Positions 16,351 through 23,282 of a stretch of DNA of 64,000 bases are shown here, piece by piece. Within the stretch, counting starts at the first letter, position 1. Each line of letters starts with the position of its first letter. Location of the stretch: contig NZ_GG657757.1 of the NCBI RefSeq assembly GCF_000158955.1, positions 481,943 to 545,942 of the forward strand. The letters are read 5' to 3'. The notes beneath the pieces were generated by a model. The model saw nothing but the letters and a program-made list of their open reading frames with translations, had not been told where the DNA came from and searched no databases. This DNA comes from Streptomyces viridochromogenes DSM 40736 (GTDB lineage Bacteria; Actinomycetota; Actinomycetes; Streptomycetales; Streptomycetaceae). A program made the translations under genes and the position numbers.

Positions 16351-17135
16351 GCCGGCACCTCACGGTCGCGGGCGCCCTCCGGGTCGACGACCTCCCGGAC
16401 GATGCGCAACTCCTCGGCGGTGGGCTCCCGGGTGTACGGCACGTCGTCCGGGACGGTGAGCGTGAAGCCGGTGGCCTCGACGACCTGCTCGGCCGTGACT
16501 CCCGGGTGCAGCGAGCGCAGCCGCATCGTGTGGTCCGGGGTGGCGAAGTCGAAGACGCCCAGATCGCTGACGACCTCCGTGACGTTGTGGAAACGGGTGG
16601 CCGACGGACCGACCTCGGCGGCACGGTCGTAGCCGACTCCGCACACCATGTCGACCCGCTCGACGAAGACGCGCCGGGAGTGCTTGGGCACCCAGTAACT
16701 CGTGGGGTTGTTCAGGGTGTTGATGGGTGCGCCTCGTACGCCCAGCAGTTGCCGGGTGGGGCGGGCCCAGTCGCCGATGCAGGAGATGTTCTGGTTGCCG
16801 TGGCGGTCGATCTGACTGGCGCCCATCATCACGTGCCGCCGTCCCGTGGCCACGAGGGCCAGGTGCTGTCGGTAGGGCAGCCAGCCCTCCACCACCTGGG
16901 CGCGGGCGCCGAGCGCCGGGACGTCGCCGATCAGCAGTGCCTCGCCGTCCGTCAGCAGCAGATCGGGCGCGAAGGTCAGCTTCGCCAGCCGCGCGCCGAT
17001 GGCGGGAACCGTGCCCATGGGACTGGCCAGGACCTCCCCGGCATGACGCCAGGCCTCCGCGCAGGCCACCACGCAGTACTCGGCGCGTGTCGCCTTGTTC
17101 GCCGTGTTCACCGTGTTCGCCGTGGGACTGCTCAC
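16347..17135 (-). CDS. ipdB: IpdB: ring-C-opening CoA-hydrolase, beta subunit
   Basis: This 262-residue CoA-transferase-fold protein includes TRAEYCVVACAEAWRHAGE at the start, MGASQIDRHGNQNISCIGDW mid-protein (the SQID turn is typical of beta subunits) and the VCGVGYDRA and VVSDLGVFDF segments. IpdAB hydrolytically opens the last steroid ring of COCHEA-CoA. It overlaps ipdA by 4 bases (GTGA) and ipdC by 4 bases, so the three are translationally coupled. Start GTG 17135. The first residues (SSPTANTVNTANKATR) come from a 9-bp tandem repeat absent from the family core. Order and pairing are the same as mycobacterial Rv3551-Rv3552. Confidence 0.85.
   Translation of the reverse strand: MSSPTANTVNTANKATRAEYCVVACAEAWRHAGEVLASPMGTVPAIGARLAKLTFAPDLLLTDGEALLIGDVPALGARAQVVEGWLPYRQHLALVATGRRHVMMGASQIDRHGNQNISCIGDWARPTRQLLGVRGAPINTLNNPTSYWVPKHSRRVFVERVDMVCGVGYDRAAEVGPSATRFHNVTEVVSDLGVFDFATPDHTMRLRSLHPGVTAEQVVEATGFTLTVPDDVPYTREPTAEELRIVREVVDPEGARDREVPA
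17092..17124. repeat. Short 9-bp tandem repeat inside the ipdB start region
   Basis: Four units of the form GCCGTGTTC (with GCCTTGTTC, ACCGTGTTC and a truncated GCCGTG) lie end to end. On the coding strand they encode the Asn-Thr/Val/Ala-rich N-terminus of IpdB. The repeat keeps the reading frame. Confidence 0.75.
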
Positions 17136-17995
17136 GCCCGCTCCTTGTGGAATGCCGCGACCGCGGCCTGGTAGGCCTCTTCGTCCACGGACAGGTAGCG
17201 GTCGGTGAACGCCTGCCAGGCCTCCGGGTCGCGGGAGGCCAGGGCGTAGGCACGTTGGAAGGTCTCGTCGCGGTCGTGGTCGGGGGCGCAGGAGGTGAAG
17301 TGCGCGCCGTTGGGTGCTTGGACGACCCCGGTCACGAACGCGCGCTTGACCAGCAGGGTCTGTGGGGCCGCGTCCTTGAGCAGGTCGGCGGTGTCGACGA
17401 GTTGCTCGCAGGAGACGTACGCGGCGTCGGCGGCCTGGCAGAAGAGGTCGTCGAAGTACGGGTCGGGGCCCAGGTACTGGGCGTTGCCGTGTGTGTCCGC
17501 CCGGTTGAGGTGGACCAGCGCGGCGTCCAGGCGCAGGGCCGGGGCCGCGACGAACTCCTCGCCGTCCTCGTAGGGGGAGACCACCGTGCGTAAGCGCGGA
17601 TTGACCAACAACACGTCGGAGCCGAGACCGGCCCGGACCGGCAGGAAGGGCAGCCGTTGGGAGGCGGCGGTCAGGCCCCACATGAACATCGCCTCGTCCA
17701 GTTCGACGAGTTCGAGGCCGCCCTGCTGCCGGGCCGCGGTGAAGTGCGGTTCCAGCGGGATGGAGTCGAGGGTGGCGAACGGGGCCACAAGAGTGCGGAT
17801 CCGGCCCGCTGCGGCGAGCAGTCCGACGTCCGGGCCTGCGTAGGAGACGACGGTCAGGTCGGTGACGTCCGAGCGCAGCAGCGCACGGACCAGTGCCATC
17901 GGCTTGCGCCGGGATCCCCAGCCGCCGATCCCGATCGTCATGCCGCTGCGCAGACGCGCGACGACCTCGTCGGCGGTCATCGTCTTGTCGCTCAA
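17132..17995 (-). CDS. ipdA: IpdA: ring-C-opening CoA-hydrolase, alpha subunit
   Basis: This 287-residue CoA-transferase-fold alpha subunit is recognised by RSGMTIGIGGWGSRRKPMAL (the glycine-rich oxyanion loop), DVTDLTVVSYAGPDVGLLAA and DAALVHLNRADTHGNAQYLG, which carries the conserved DxHGN turn. With IpdB it hydrolyses the ring-opened keto-CoA ester late in HIP degradation. Start TTG 17995 overlaps the echA20 stop (TTGA), and an AGGGGGA site lies 7-8 bp upstream. Its length matches the mycobacterial enzyme. Order echA20-ipdA-ipdB-ipdC is conserved. Confidence 0.85.
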   Translation of the reverse strand: MSDKTMTADEVVARLRSGMTIGIGGWGSRRKPMALVRALLRSDVTDLTVVSYAGPDVGLLAAAGRIRTLVAPFATLDSIPLEPHFTAARQQGGLELVELDEAMFMWGLTAASQRLPFLPVRAGLGSDVLLVNPRLRTVVSPYEDGEEFVAAPALRLDAALVHLNRADTHGNAQYLGPDPYFDDLFCQAADAAYVSCEQLVDTADLLKDAAPQTLLVKRAFVTGVVQAPNGAHFTSCAPDHDRDETFQRAYALASRDPEAWQAFTDRYLSVDEEAYQAAVAAFHKERA

Positions 17996-18810
17996 CGCGA
18001 TTCCCCCTCGAAGGACTTGGAGGACGTGGACGACTTGGATGACGTGGACGACTTGGGGGACTTGGGGGACTTGGAGGACACGAACGCCTCGCGGTACCAG
18101 TCCGCGACGCCGCTGAGGTTGGCCTCGAACGTGAAGCCCTGCTCGAAGCGGTAGCTGCGCCGGACGTCCACGGGGTCGATGCCGTTGATCGCCGCCTTGG
18201 CGAAGCGGATGAGCAGCCCGTCCTTGGCGGCGATCTCCCTGGCCAGTTCCATCGCCGCGGCGTGCAGCCGCTCGCGCGGGACGACCCGCCACACCGAGCC
18301 GTGACGGTGCAGTTCCTCGGCCGTCACGGTGCGCGAGGTGTAGTACAGCGTCCGCATCAGGTGCTGCGGGACCAGCCGGGCGAGATGGGTGGCCGCACCG
18401 AGCGCCCCCCGGTCCAGCTCCGGCAGCCCGAAGGTCGCGTCATCGCTCGCCACGACCGAGTCGGCGTTGCCCACCAGGCCGATACCGCCTCCCACGCAGA
18501 AGCCCTGCACCGCGGCGACCACCGGAACCTCGCAGTCGTAGACCGCGGCGAACGCCTCGTAGCAGCCGCGGTTGGTGCCGATGAGCGCCGCATGCCCCTC
18601 GGTGCGCTGCATCTCCTTGATGTCCGCACCGGCGTTGAACCCGCGCCCCGTCGCGGCGAGGACGACGCAGCGCACGCCGGGATCGGCCCCGGCGGCGCGC
18701 ACCGCGGCGGCCAGGTCGTACCAGCCCTGGACGGGAAAGGCGTTGACCGGTGGGAAGTCCACGGTGATGACGGTGACGCCCTCTTCGGGGCTTGTGGTGG
18801 AGACACCCAT
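17992..18810 (-). CDS. echA20: EchA20-like ring-D hydrolase (crotonase family)
   Basis: This 272-residue crotonase-fold enzyme has the oxyanion loops TGRGFNAGADIKEMQ and QGFCVGGGIGLVGNADSVVA, plus GLPELDRGALGAATHLARLV and the C-terminal FAKAAINGIDPVDV segment. EchA20 opens ring D of the HIP-derived CoA ester in mycobacteria. It is first of four coupled genes and is divergent from two SDR genes across a KstR2-like operator. It has an unusual Ser/Lys/Pro tail of about 22 residues (SSKSPKSPKSSTSSKS and on) made by a 9-bp DNA repeat. The tail is outside the catalytic fold and may be a recent, phase-neutral expansion. Confidence 0.84.
   Translation of the reverse strand: MGVSTTSPEEGVTVITVDFPPVNAFPVQGWYDLAAAVRAAGADPGVRCVVLAATGRGFNAGADIKEMQRTEGHAALIGTNRGCYEAFAAVYDCEVPVVAAVQGFCVGGGIGLVGNADSVVASDDATFGLPELDRGALGAATHLARLVPQHLMRTLYYTSRTVTAEELHRHGSVWRVVPRERLHAAAMELAREIAAKDGLLIRFAKAAINGIDPVDVRRSYRFEQGFTFEANLSGVADWYREAFVSSKSPKSPKSSTSSKSSTSSKSFEGESR
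18014..18076. repeat. 9-bp tandem repeat (7 units) in the 3' end of echA20
   Basis: Seven consecutive 9-mers of the type GACTTGGAG / GACGTGGAC / GACTTGGGG run from 18014 to 18076, and a decayed eighth unit follows. On the coding strand they produce a Ser-Ser-Lys / Ser-Pro-Lys / Ser-Ser-Thr tripeptide ladder. All units keep the frame. Confidence 0.85.
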
Positions 18811-18820
18811 GAGCGGATCA

Positions 18821-18860
18821 GCTACCTTTCCACCAAACGTTTGTTAGGTACGAAGGTAGC
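18821..18860. promoter_or_regulatory. KstR2-like operator in the echA20 / SDR divergent promoter
   Basis: The core ACCAAACGTTTGTT lies at 18832-18845 (minus strand AACAAACGTTTGGT), the same palindrome type as at 12245-12258. It is nested inside a perfect 8-bp outer inverted repeat, GCTACCTT (18821-18828) and AAGGTAGC (18853-18860). It lies 22-35 bp from the echA20 start, in a gap of only 79 bp, so one bound repressor could silence both directions. Confidence 0.75.
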
Positions 18861-18889
18861 AGCGGAGCACGCGTCCCGGGAGGTCCCTC

Positions 18890-19666
18890 ATGGCAACGAT
18901 CACCGATCTGAGCGGACGGGTCGCCGTGGTCACCGGCGGAACGAGGGGCGTGGGCGCGGGCATCACCCGGGCCCTGCTGGAGGCGGGAGCCGAAGTGGTG
19001 ACCTGCGCCCGGCGCCCCCCGGACGAACCCGTCGAAGCGGCTTGCCGCGCCGCCCGGTTCCTCCCGGTCGAGCTGCGTGACGCGGACGCCGTGGGCGCGT
19101 TCTTCGCACAGGTGAGCGATGAGTACGGCAGGCTGGACATCCTCGTCAACAACGCCGGGGGCACGCCCTACCGGCTACTGGAGGAGGGCGGAGCCGCACG
19201 GCACTCCCGGGTGGTCGAGTTGAACCTGCTGGCCCCCCTGGCCGCCTCGCTCGCCGCCTACGAGCAGATGCGCCGCCAGCCCGGGGGCGGGTCGATCGTC
19301 ATGATCGGCAGTGTCAGCGGCAGCCGTCCGTCTCCGGGCTCGGCGGCCTACGGAGCGGCCAAGGCAGGGCTGGAGCAACTGGCCCGCAGCATGGCCGTGG
19401 AGTGGGCCCCGCAGGTCAGGGTCAACACCGTGGTCCTGGGCATGGTCCGCACCGAACTGGCGCATCTGCACTACGGCGACGACAGCGGTGTCGAGGCCGT
19501 CGGCCGCACCGTGCCGCTCGGCCGGCTCGCCGACCCCGCGGAGGTGGGCGACGCCTGCGTCTTCCTCGCCTCCGAACGCGCCGCGTACATCAGCGGCGCG
19601 AGCCTGCTCGTCCACGGCGGAGGCGAACGCCCCGCCTTCCTCGACGCCGCCACCGCCGGCAACTGA
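18890..19666 (+). CDS. Short-chain dehydrogenase of the HIP cluster (Rv3549c-like)
   Basis: This 258-residue SDR has TGGTRGVGAGITRALLEAGA (NAD(P)-binding Rossmann motif), LVNNAGG, the catalytic Ser in MIGSVSGSRPSPG and YGAAK (Tyr-Lys). It is the first gene after the KstR2-like operator, divergent from echA20. A GGGAGG site lies 7-8 bp before ATG 18890. In M. tuberculosis the pair Rv3549c-Rv3548c lies in the same place and orientation and belongs to the KstR2 regulon; the step these SDRs catalyse is not settled in my knowledge. Family sure, substrate inferred. Confidence 0.82.
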   Translation: MATITDLSGRVAVVTGGTRGVGAGITRALLEAGAEVVTCARRPPDEPVEAACRAARFLPVELRDADAVGAFFAQVSDEYGRLDILVNNAGGTPYRLLEEGGAARHSRVVELNLLAPLAASLAAYEQMRRQPGGGSIVMIGSVSGSRPSPGSAAYGAAKAGLEQLARSMAVEWAPQVRVNTVVLGMVRTELAHLHYGDDSGVEAVGRTVPLGRLADPAEVGDACVFLASERAAYISGASLLVHGGGERPAFLDAATAGN

Positions 19667-19730
19667 ACGACACCCCGGGCTCCCGCGGGTCAACCGCAGT
19701 TCCCGAGCCCCCCGACGAGAGGACCAGAAC

Positions 19731-20636
19731 ATGTCCGGACTGTGCAGCGAACGTGTCGCCGTCGTCACCGGGGCGGGGCGCGGACTCGGACGGGCGCACG
19801 CCCTCGCTCTCGCCGCCGAGGGCGCGAAGGTCGTCGTCAACGACCTCGGCGTCGGCCTGGACGGCACTGGCGGCACGGCCGGGCCCGCCCAGCTCGTCGT
19901 CGACGAGATCCGGGCCCGCGGCGGACAGGCGGTGGCCCACCACGGGGACATTGCCACGGCCGAGGGTGCGGCCTCGCTGATCCGTACCGCCGTCGAGACC
20001 TGGGGCCGGCTCGACACCCTGGTCAACAACGCCGGCTTCCTGCGTGACCGCATGCTGGTCAACCTCGACGAGGACGACTGGGACGCCGTCGTGCGCGTCC
20101 ACCTCAAGGGACACTTCCTTCCGCTGAAGTACGCGGCGGCGCACTGGAGGGCGGAGGCCAAGGCGGGCCGGGTCCCGGCGGCCCGTGTCGTCAACACCAG
20201 CAGCGGGGCGGGGCTGCTGGGCAGCGTCGGTCAGGGCAACTACTCCGCGGCCAAGGCCGGGATCGTCGGGCTGACCCTGGTCGCCGCCGCCGAGACGGGC
20301 CGCTATGGGGTCCTGGTCAACGCCATCGCCCCGGCGGCCCGCACCCGGATGACCGAGGCGACGTTCGCCGAGACCATGGCGGCCCCCGCCGACGGCTTCG
20401 ACGCCATGGCCCCGGAGAACGTGTCCCCGCTCGTCGTGTGGCTGGGCTCCGCCGCCTCCGCCGGCGTGACGGGTCGCGTCTTCGAGGCGGAGGGCGGTCG
20501 CATCACCGTCATGGAGGGGTGGCGCCCGGGCCCCACGGCCGACAAGGGCGGCCGCTGGTCCCCGGCCGAGGCCGGCGAGACCGCGCTGAGGCTCCTCGCC
20601 GAGGCGACGAAGCCGGAGCCGGTGTACGGCGGCTGA
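19731..20636 (+). CDS. Short-chain dehydrogenase of the HIP cluster (Rv3548c-like)
   Basis: This 301-residue SDR resembles the hydroxyacyl-CoA dehydrogenase part of MFE-2 enzymes. It has VVTGAGRGLGRAHALALAAE, then VVVNDLGVGLDGTGG (a typical MFE-2 insertion after strand 2), LVNNAGFLRDRML, NTSSGAGLLGSVGQGNYSAA with catalytic Ser and Tyr, and KAGIVGLT. The C-terminal extension (GWRPGPTADKGGRWSPAEAG) is longer than in ordinary SDRs. It lies 64 bp after the first SDR in the same direction, with GAGAGGA before ATG 19731. A 3-hydroxyacyl-CoA dehydrogenase role in HIP side-chain or ring beta-oxidation is likely. Confidence 0.82.
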   Translation: MSGLCSERVAVVTGAGRGLGRAHALALAAEGAKVVVNDLGVGLDGTGGTAGPAQLVVDEIRARGGQAVAHHGDIATAEGAASLIRTAVETWGRLDTLVNNAGFLRDRMLVNLDEDDWDAVVRVHLKGHFLPLKYAAAHWRAEAKAGRVPAARVVNTSSGAGLLGSVGQGNYSAAKAGIVGLTLVAAAETGRYGVLVNAIAPAARTRMTEATFAETMAAPADGFDAMAPENVSPLVVWLGSAASAGVTGRVFEAEGGRITVMEGWRPGPTADKGGRWSPAEAGETALRLLAEATKPEPVYGG

Positions 20637-20654
20637 CAGAGCGAAACTTTTCGA

Positions 20655-20709
20655 CGTCAATACCGAATGCTGCGAAGAGTATTGACGCCCGGTCAGGGGC
20701 TTCTATCAT
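20655..20709 (+). promoter_or_regulatory. Promoter with 9-bp inverted-repeat operator upstream of the GH43 gene
   Basis: CGTCAATAC (20655-20663) and GTATTGACG (20679-20687) form a perfect inverted repeat with a 15-bp spacer. The right arm contains a -35-like TTGACG (20682-20687). TATCAT follows after 16 bp (20704-20709). The layout suggests a housekeeping-type promoter whose -35 is occluded by a dimeric regulator, possibly a LacI-type sugar regulator encoded elsewhere. Confidence 0.55.
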
Positions 20710-20891
20710 CCAAGGCGTTCGACAGGACAGTTGGCGTTCGAGATACAGAACACGCGTCCCCGCGCGCAGGAGGCTCCGACCAGGCCCCGCAGGATTCACA
20801 ACGCCCTCCCGCAGACCATGCCCGGTTCGCCTGGCCGACGGCCGCCCGCTCCCCTCCCCCCAACAGCCTCACCGAAAAGGCGGCGATCGGC

Positions 20892-22508
20892 ATGACATGG
20901 ACAACTCAATCAATCACCCGTCGTGCGGCACTGGCCGCCACCACCGGCCTGACCGTCGGCGCCCTGCTGCCTCCCGATCCGGCGAGCGCGGCCGTCGCGG
21001 TGCCGGACGCCTCGTACACCAATCCCGTGATCTGGCAGGACTTCGCGGACATCGACGTCATCCGCGTCGAGGACACCTACTACTGCTCCGCCTCGACGAT
21101 GCACTACTCGCCGGGTGCGCCCGTGCTGCGCTCGTACGACCTGGTGAACTGGGAGATCGCCGGGCACGCGGTGCCCGTCCTCGACTTCGGCTCCAAGTAC
21201 GACCTGAACGGCGGGCGCGGCTACGTCAGGGGGATCTGGGCGTCGTCACTGGCCTACCGTCCCGCCGAGAGGACGTTCTACTGGCTCGGCCAGATCGATT
21301 TCGCCCGGACCCATCTCTACACCGCCAGGTCCGTCGAAGGGCCGTGGAGCCGACACGCGACGCTCCCCCAAGTTTACTACGACGCGGGGCTGTTGGTGGA
21401 CGACGACAACACCCTGTACGTGGCGTACGGCAACGGCACGATCAACGTGGCCCAGCTCTCCGCGGACGGCCGCAGCCAGGTGCGGACGCAACAGGTGTTC
21501 AGCACCCCGTCGAACATCGGCACCCTGGAGGGCTCCCGCTTCTACAAGATCAACGGGAACTACTACATCTTCCTGACCCGCCCGGCCAACGGCCAGTACA
21601 TCCTGAGGTCGACCAGCGGCCCCTTCGGCCCGTACACCCTCCGGCAGGTCCTGCTCGACCTGCCCGGACCGATCTCCGGCGGAGGTGTGCCGCACCAGGG
21701 CGGGCTGGTGCGGACGCAGAGCGGGGCCTGGTACTACATGGCCTTCGTCGACGCCTATCCCGGCGGCCGTATGCCGGCCCTGGCGCCGGTCGCCTGGACC
21801 TCCGACGGCTGGCCGGTCGTCCAGCTCGTGAACAACGCGTGGGGCAGGTCGTATCCCGCCCCTGCCGTACCGCCACCGCCCCGGCAGGTCACTCCGCTGA
21901 CCGGTGTCGACACCTTCGACGGCACGGTCCTCAAGCCGAGGTGGGAGTGGAACCACAACCCGGACAACGCCAAGTGGTCGGTGAACAACGGCCTGACCCT
22001 GCGCACCGCGACCGTCACGGACGACCTGTACTGGGCCCGCAACACCCTCACCCACCGCGTTCAGGGGCCCACGTCCACGGCGACGGTCCAGCTCGACCAC
22101 TCCGCGATGCTGGACGGCGACCGAGCCGGGCTGGCGCTGCTGCGGGACTCCTCGGCGTGGATCGGGCTGAAGCGTGACGGCGGTGCCACACGGGTGGTCA
22201 TGGTCGACGGACTGACCATGGACGGCAATTGGAACACCACCGGCACCGGCATCGAGCGGGCGGGTGTGAGCGTGCCGGGCGGTCGACTCTGGCTGCGGGC
22301 CGCCGCCGACATCCGTCCCGGGGCGTCCCGGCCCGGCACCTTCTCCTACAGCACCGACGGCGTCACCTTCACCCGCCTCGGCCCGGCTTTCGCCATGGGC
22401 AACGACTGGCGGTTCTTCATGGGCTACCGGTTCGCCCTCTTCAACCACGCGACACGGGCACTGGGCGGCTCGGTCCGCGTGACGCGGTTCGAACTGTCCA
22501 CCCCCTGA
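20892..22508 (+). CDS. Secreted glycoside hydrolase family 43 (xylosidase/arabinosidase type)
   Basis: This 538-residue exported enzyme has a Tat-type signal (ITRRAALAATTGLTVGALLP, about 8-35). A five-bladed GH43 catalytic domain follows (about 40-325). The three expected acids are visible: the base near Asp53 (NPVIWQDFADIDVIRVED), a pKa-tuning Asp in YYDAGLLVDDDNTLYV, and the acid Glu in NIGTLEGSRFYKI. A C-terminal beta-sandwich (about 340-535; DTFDGTVLKPRWEWNHNPDN) is the accessory domain common in GH43 beta-xylosidases and arabinofuranosidases. Target: hemicellulose side chains or xylo-oligomers outside the cell. Start ATG 20892 was chosen because the Tat signal begins there; the upstream in-frame sequence is promoter. 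Confidence 0.85.
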   Translation: MTWTTQSITRRAALAATTGLTVGALLPPDPASAAVAVPDASYTNPVIWQDFADIDVIRVEDTYYCSASTMHYSPGAPVLRSYDLVNWEIAGHAVPVLDFGSKYDLNGGRGYVRGIWASSLAYRPAERTFYWLGQIDFARTHLYTARSVEGPWSRHATLPQVYYDAGLLVDDDNTLYVAYGNGTINVAQLSADGRSQVRTQQVFSTPSNIGTLEGSRFYKINGNYYIFLTRPANGQYILRSTSGPFGPYTLRQVLLDLPGPISGGGVPHQGGLVRTQSGAWYYMAFVDAYPGGRMPALAPVAWTSDGWPVVQLVNNAWGRSYPAPAVPPPPRQVTPLTGVDTFDGTVLKPRWEWNHNPDNAKWSVNNGLTLRTATVTDDLYWARNTLTHRVQGPTSTATVQLDHSAMLDGDRAGLALLRDSSAWIGLKRDGGATRVVMVDGLTMDGNWNTTGTGIERAGVSVPGGRLWLRAAADIRPGASRPGTFSYSTDGVTFTRLGPAFAMGNDWRFFMGYRFALFNHATRALGGSVRVTRFELSTP

Positions 22509-22571
22509 ACGATCGACCTCCCTCCACGGCTCCAGCTCCTCCTCGTCCGCCCCACTTCACTTCTGGCGCCG

Positions 22572-23066
22572 TCAGGGAAGCCTGGGCAGGACGTCCCGGG
22601 CGGAATGGCTCAGGACGCGGAGGTTCTCGGCGAACCGGTCCCGCTCCTCGGCCGGCAGGGGTGCGAGGAAGTAGCGCCTGATGTTCTCCATGTGCATGCG
22701 CGACGCCGCCACCGTGGTCTGCGACCCCAGGGCGGTGAGGCGCACCAGGCGCCCGCGGCGGTCACCGGGATCCTCGGCCCGTTCGACCAGGCCCGCCGCC
22801 TCCATGCGGTCGACCAGACGGGTCGCGCCTCCGGTGGTCAGCACCTGCTCCTGGGCGATGGCCCGCATCGACAGCCCGGGGTCCCCCGCACGGCCCAGGA
22901 TGAGCAGCACCTCGAACATCAGATGGCTGATGCCGCACTCGACCTCCAGAGCCCGACCCAGGATGTACTCCAGCCGGTTGGCGGCCCCCTGCAAGCGCCC
23001 GAAAGCCAGGATCAGCGCGTTGTTCGCGGCCTCCTTCGGCGTCGAGATCTCCGCGTTCTCGTCCAC
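22572..23066 (-). CDS. MarR-family transcriptional regulator
   Basis: This 164-residue winged-helix regulator has the MarR core: FEVLLILGRAGDPGLSMRAIA, then VLTTGGATRLVDRMEAAGLVER, then DRRGRLVRLTALG for the wing. Helices at both ends form the dimer interface. The start is taken as GTG 23066 (VDENAEISTPKE) with GGAAGGGG upstream; the frame stays open far upstream but only as antisense to the neighbour. It is divergent from the second SpoIIE-type gene with 216 bp between. No effector can be read from the sequence. Confidence 0.82.
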   Translation of the reverse strand: MDENAEISTPKEAANNALILAFGRLQGAANRLEYILGRALEVECGISHLMFEVLLILGRAGDPGLSMRAIAQEQVLTTGGATRLVDRMEAAGLVERAEDPGDRRGRLVRLTALGSQTTVAASRMHMENIRRYFLAPLPAEERDRFAENLRVLSHSARDVLPRLP

Positions 23067-23282
23067 GACTGCGGCGCCCCTTCCGTCTGCCCCTCGCCCG
23101 GCCCACCGATCATGCCCCACGGCCGCCGGCCGTTCGTTCACTGCCGCCCCCGAAGGCGGTGCCGCGGGGGACACTGGATGTGTTGGCGCCGACGTTTCGG
23201 GCGACGCCGCCGACGCGGAGAGGCGGGTCGGCTGGCGAAGCTTTCCTGTGCGCGGGACCATGAAGATCTCGTCGGTGTGGTG

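Noticed and set aside
18014..18085. Regular short repeats that could look like a CRISPR array
   Set aside because: Units are only 9 bp, have no spacers and are in-frame coding sequence of echA20.
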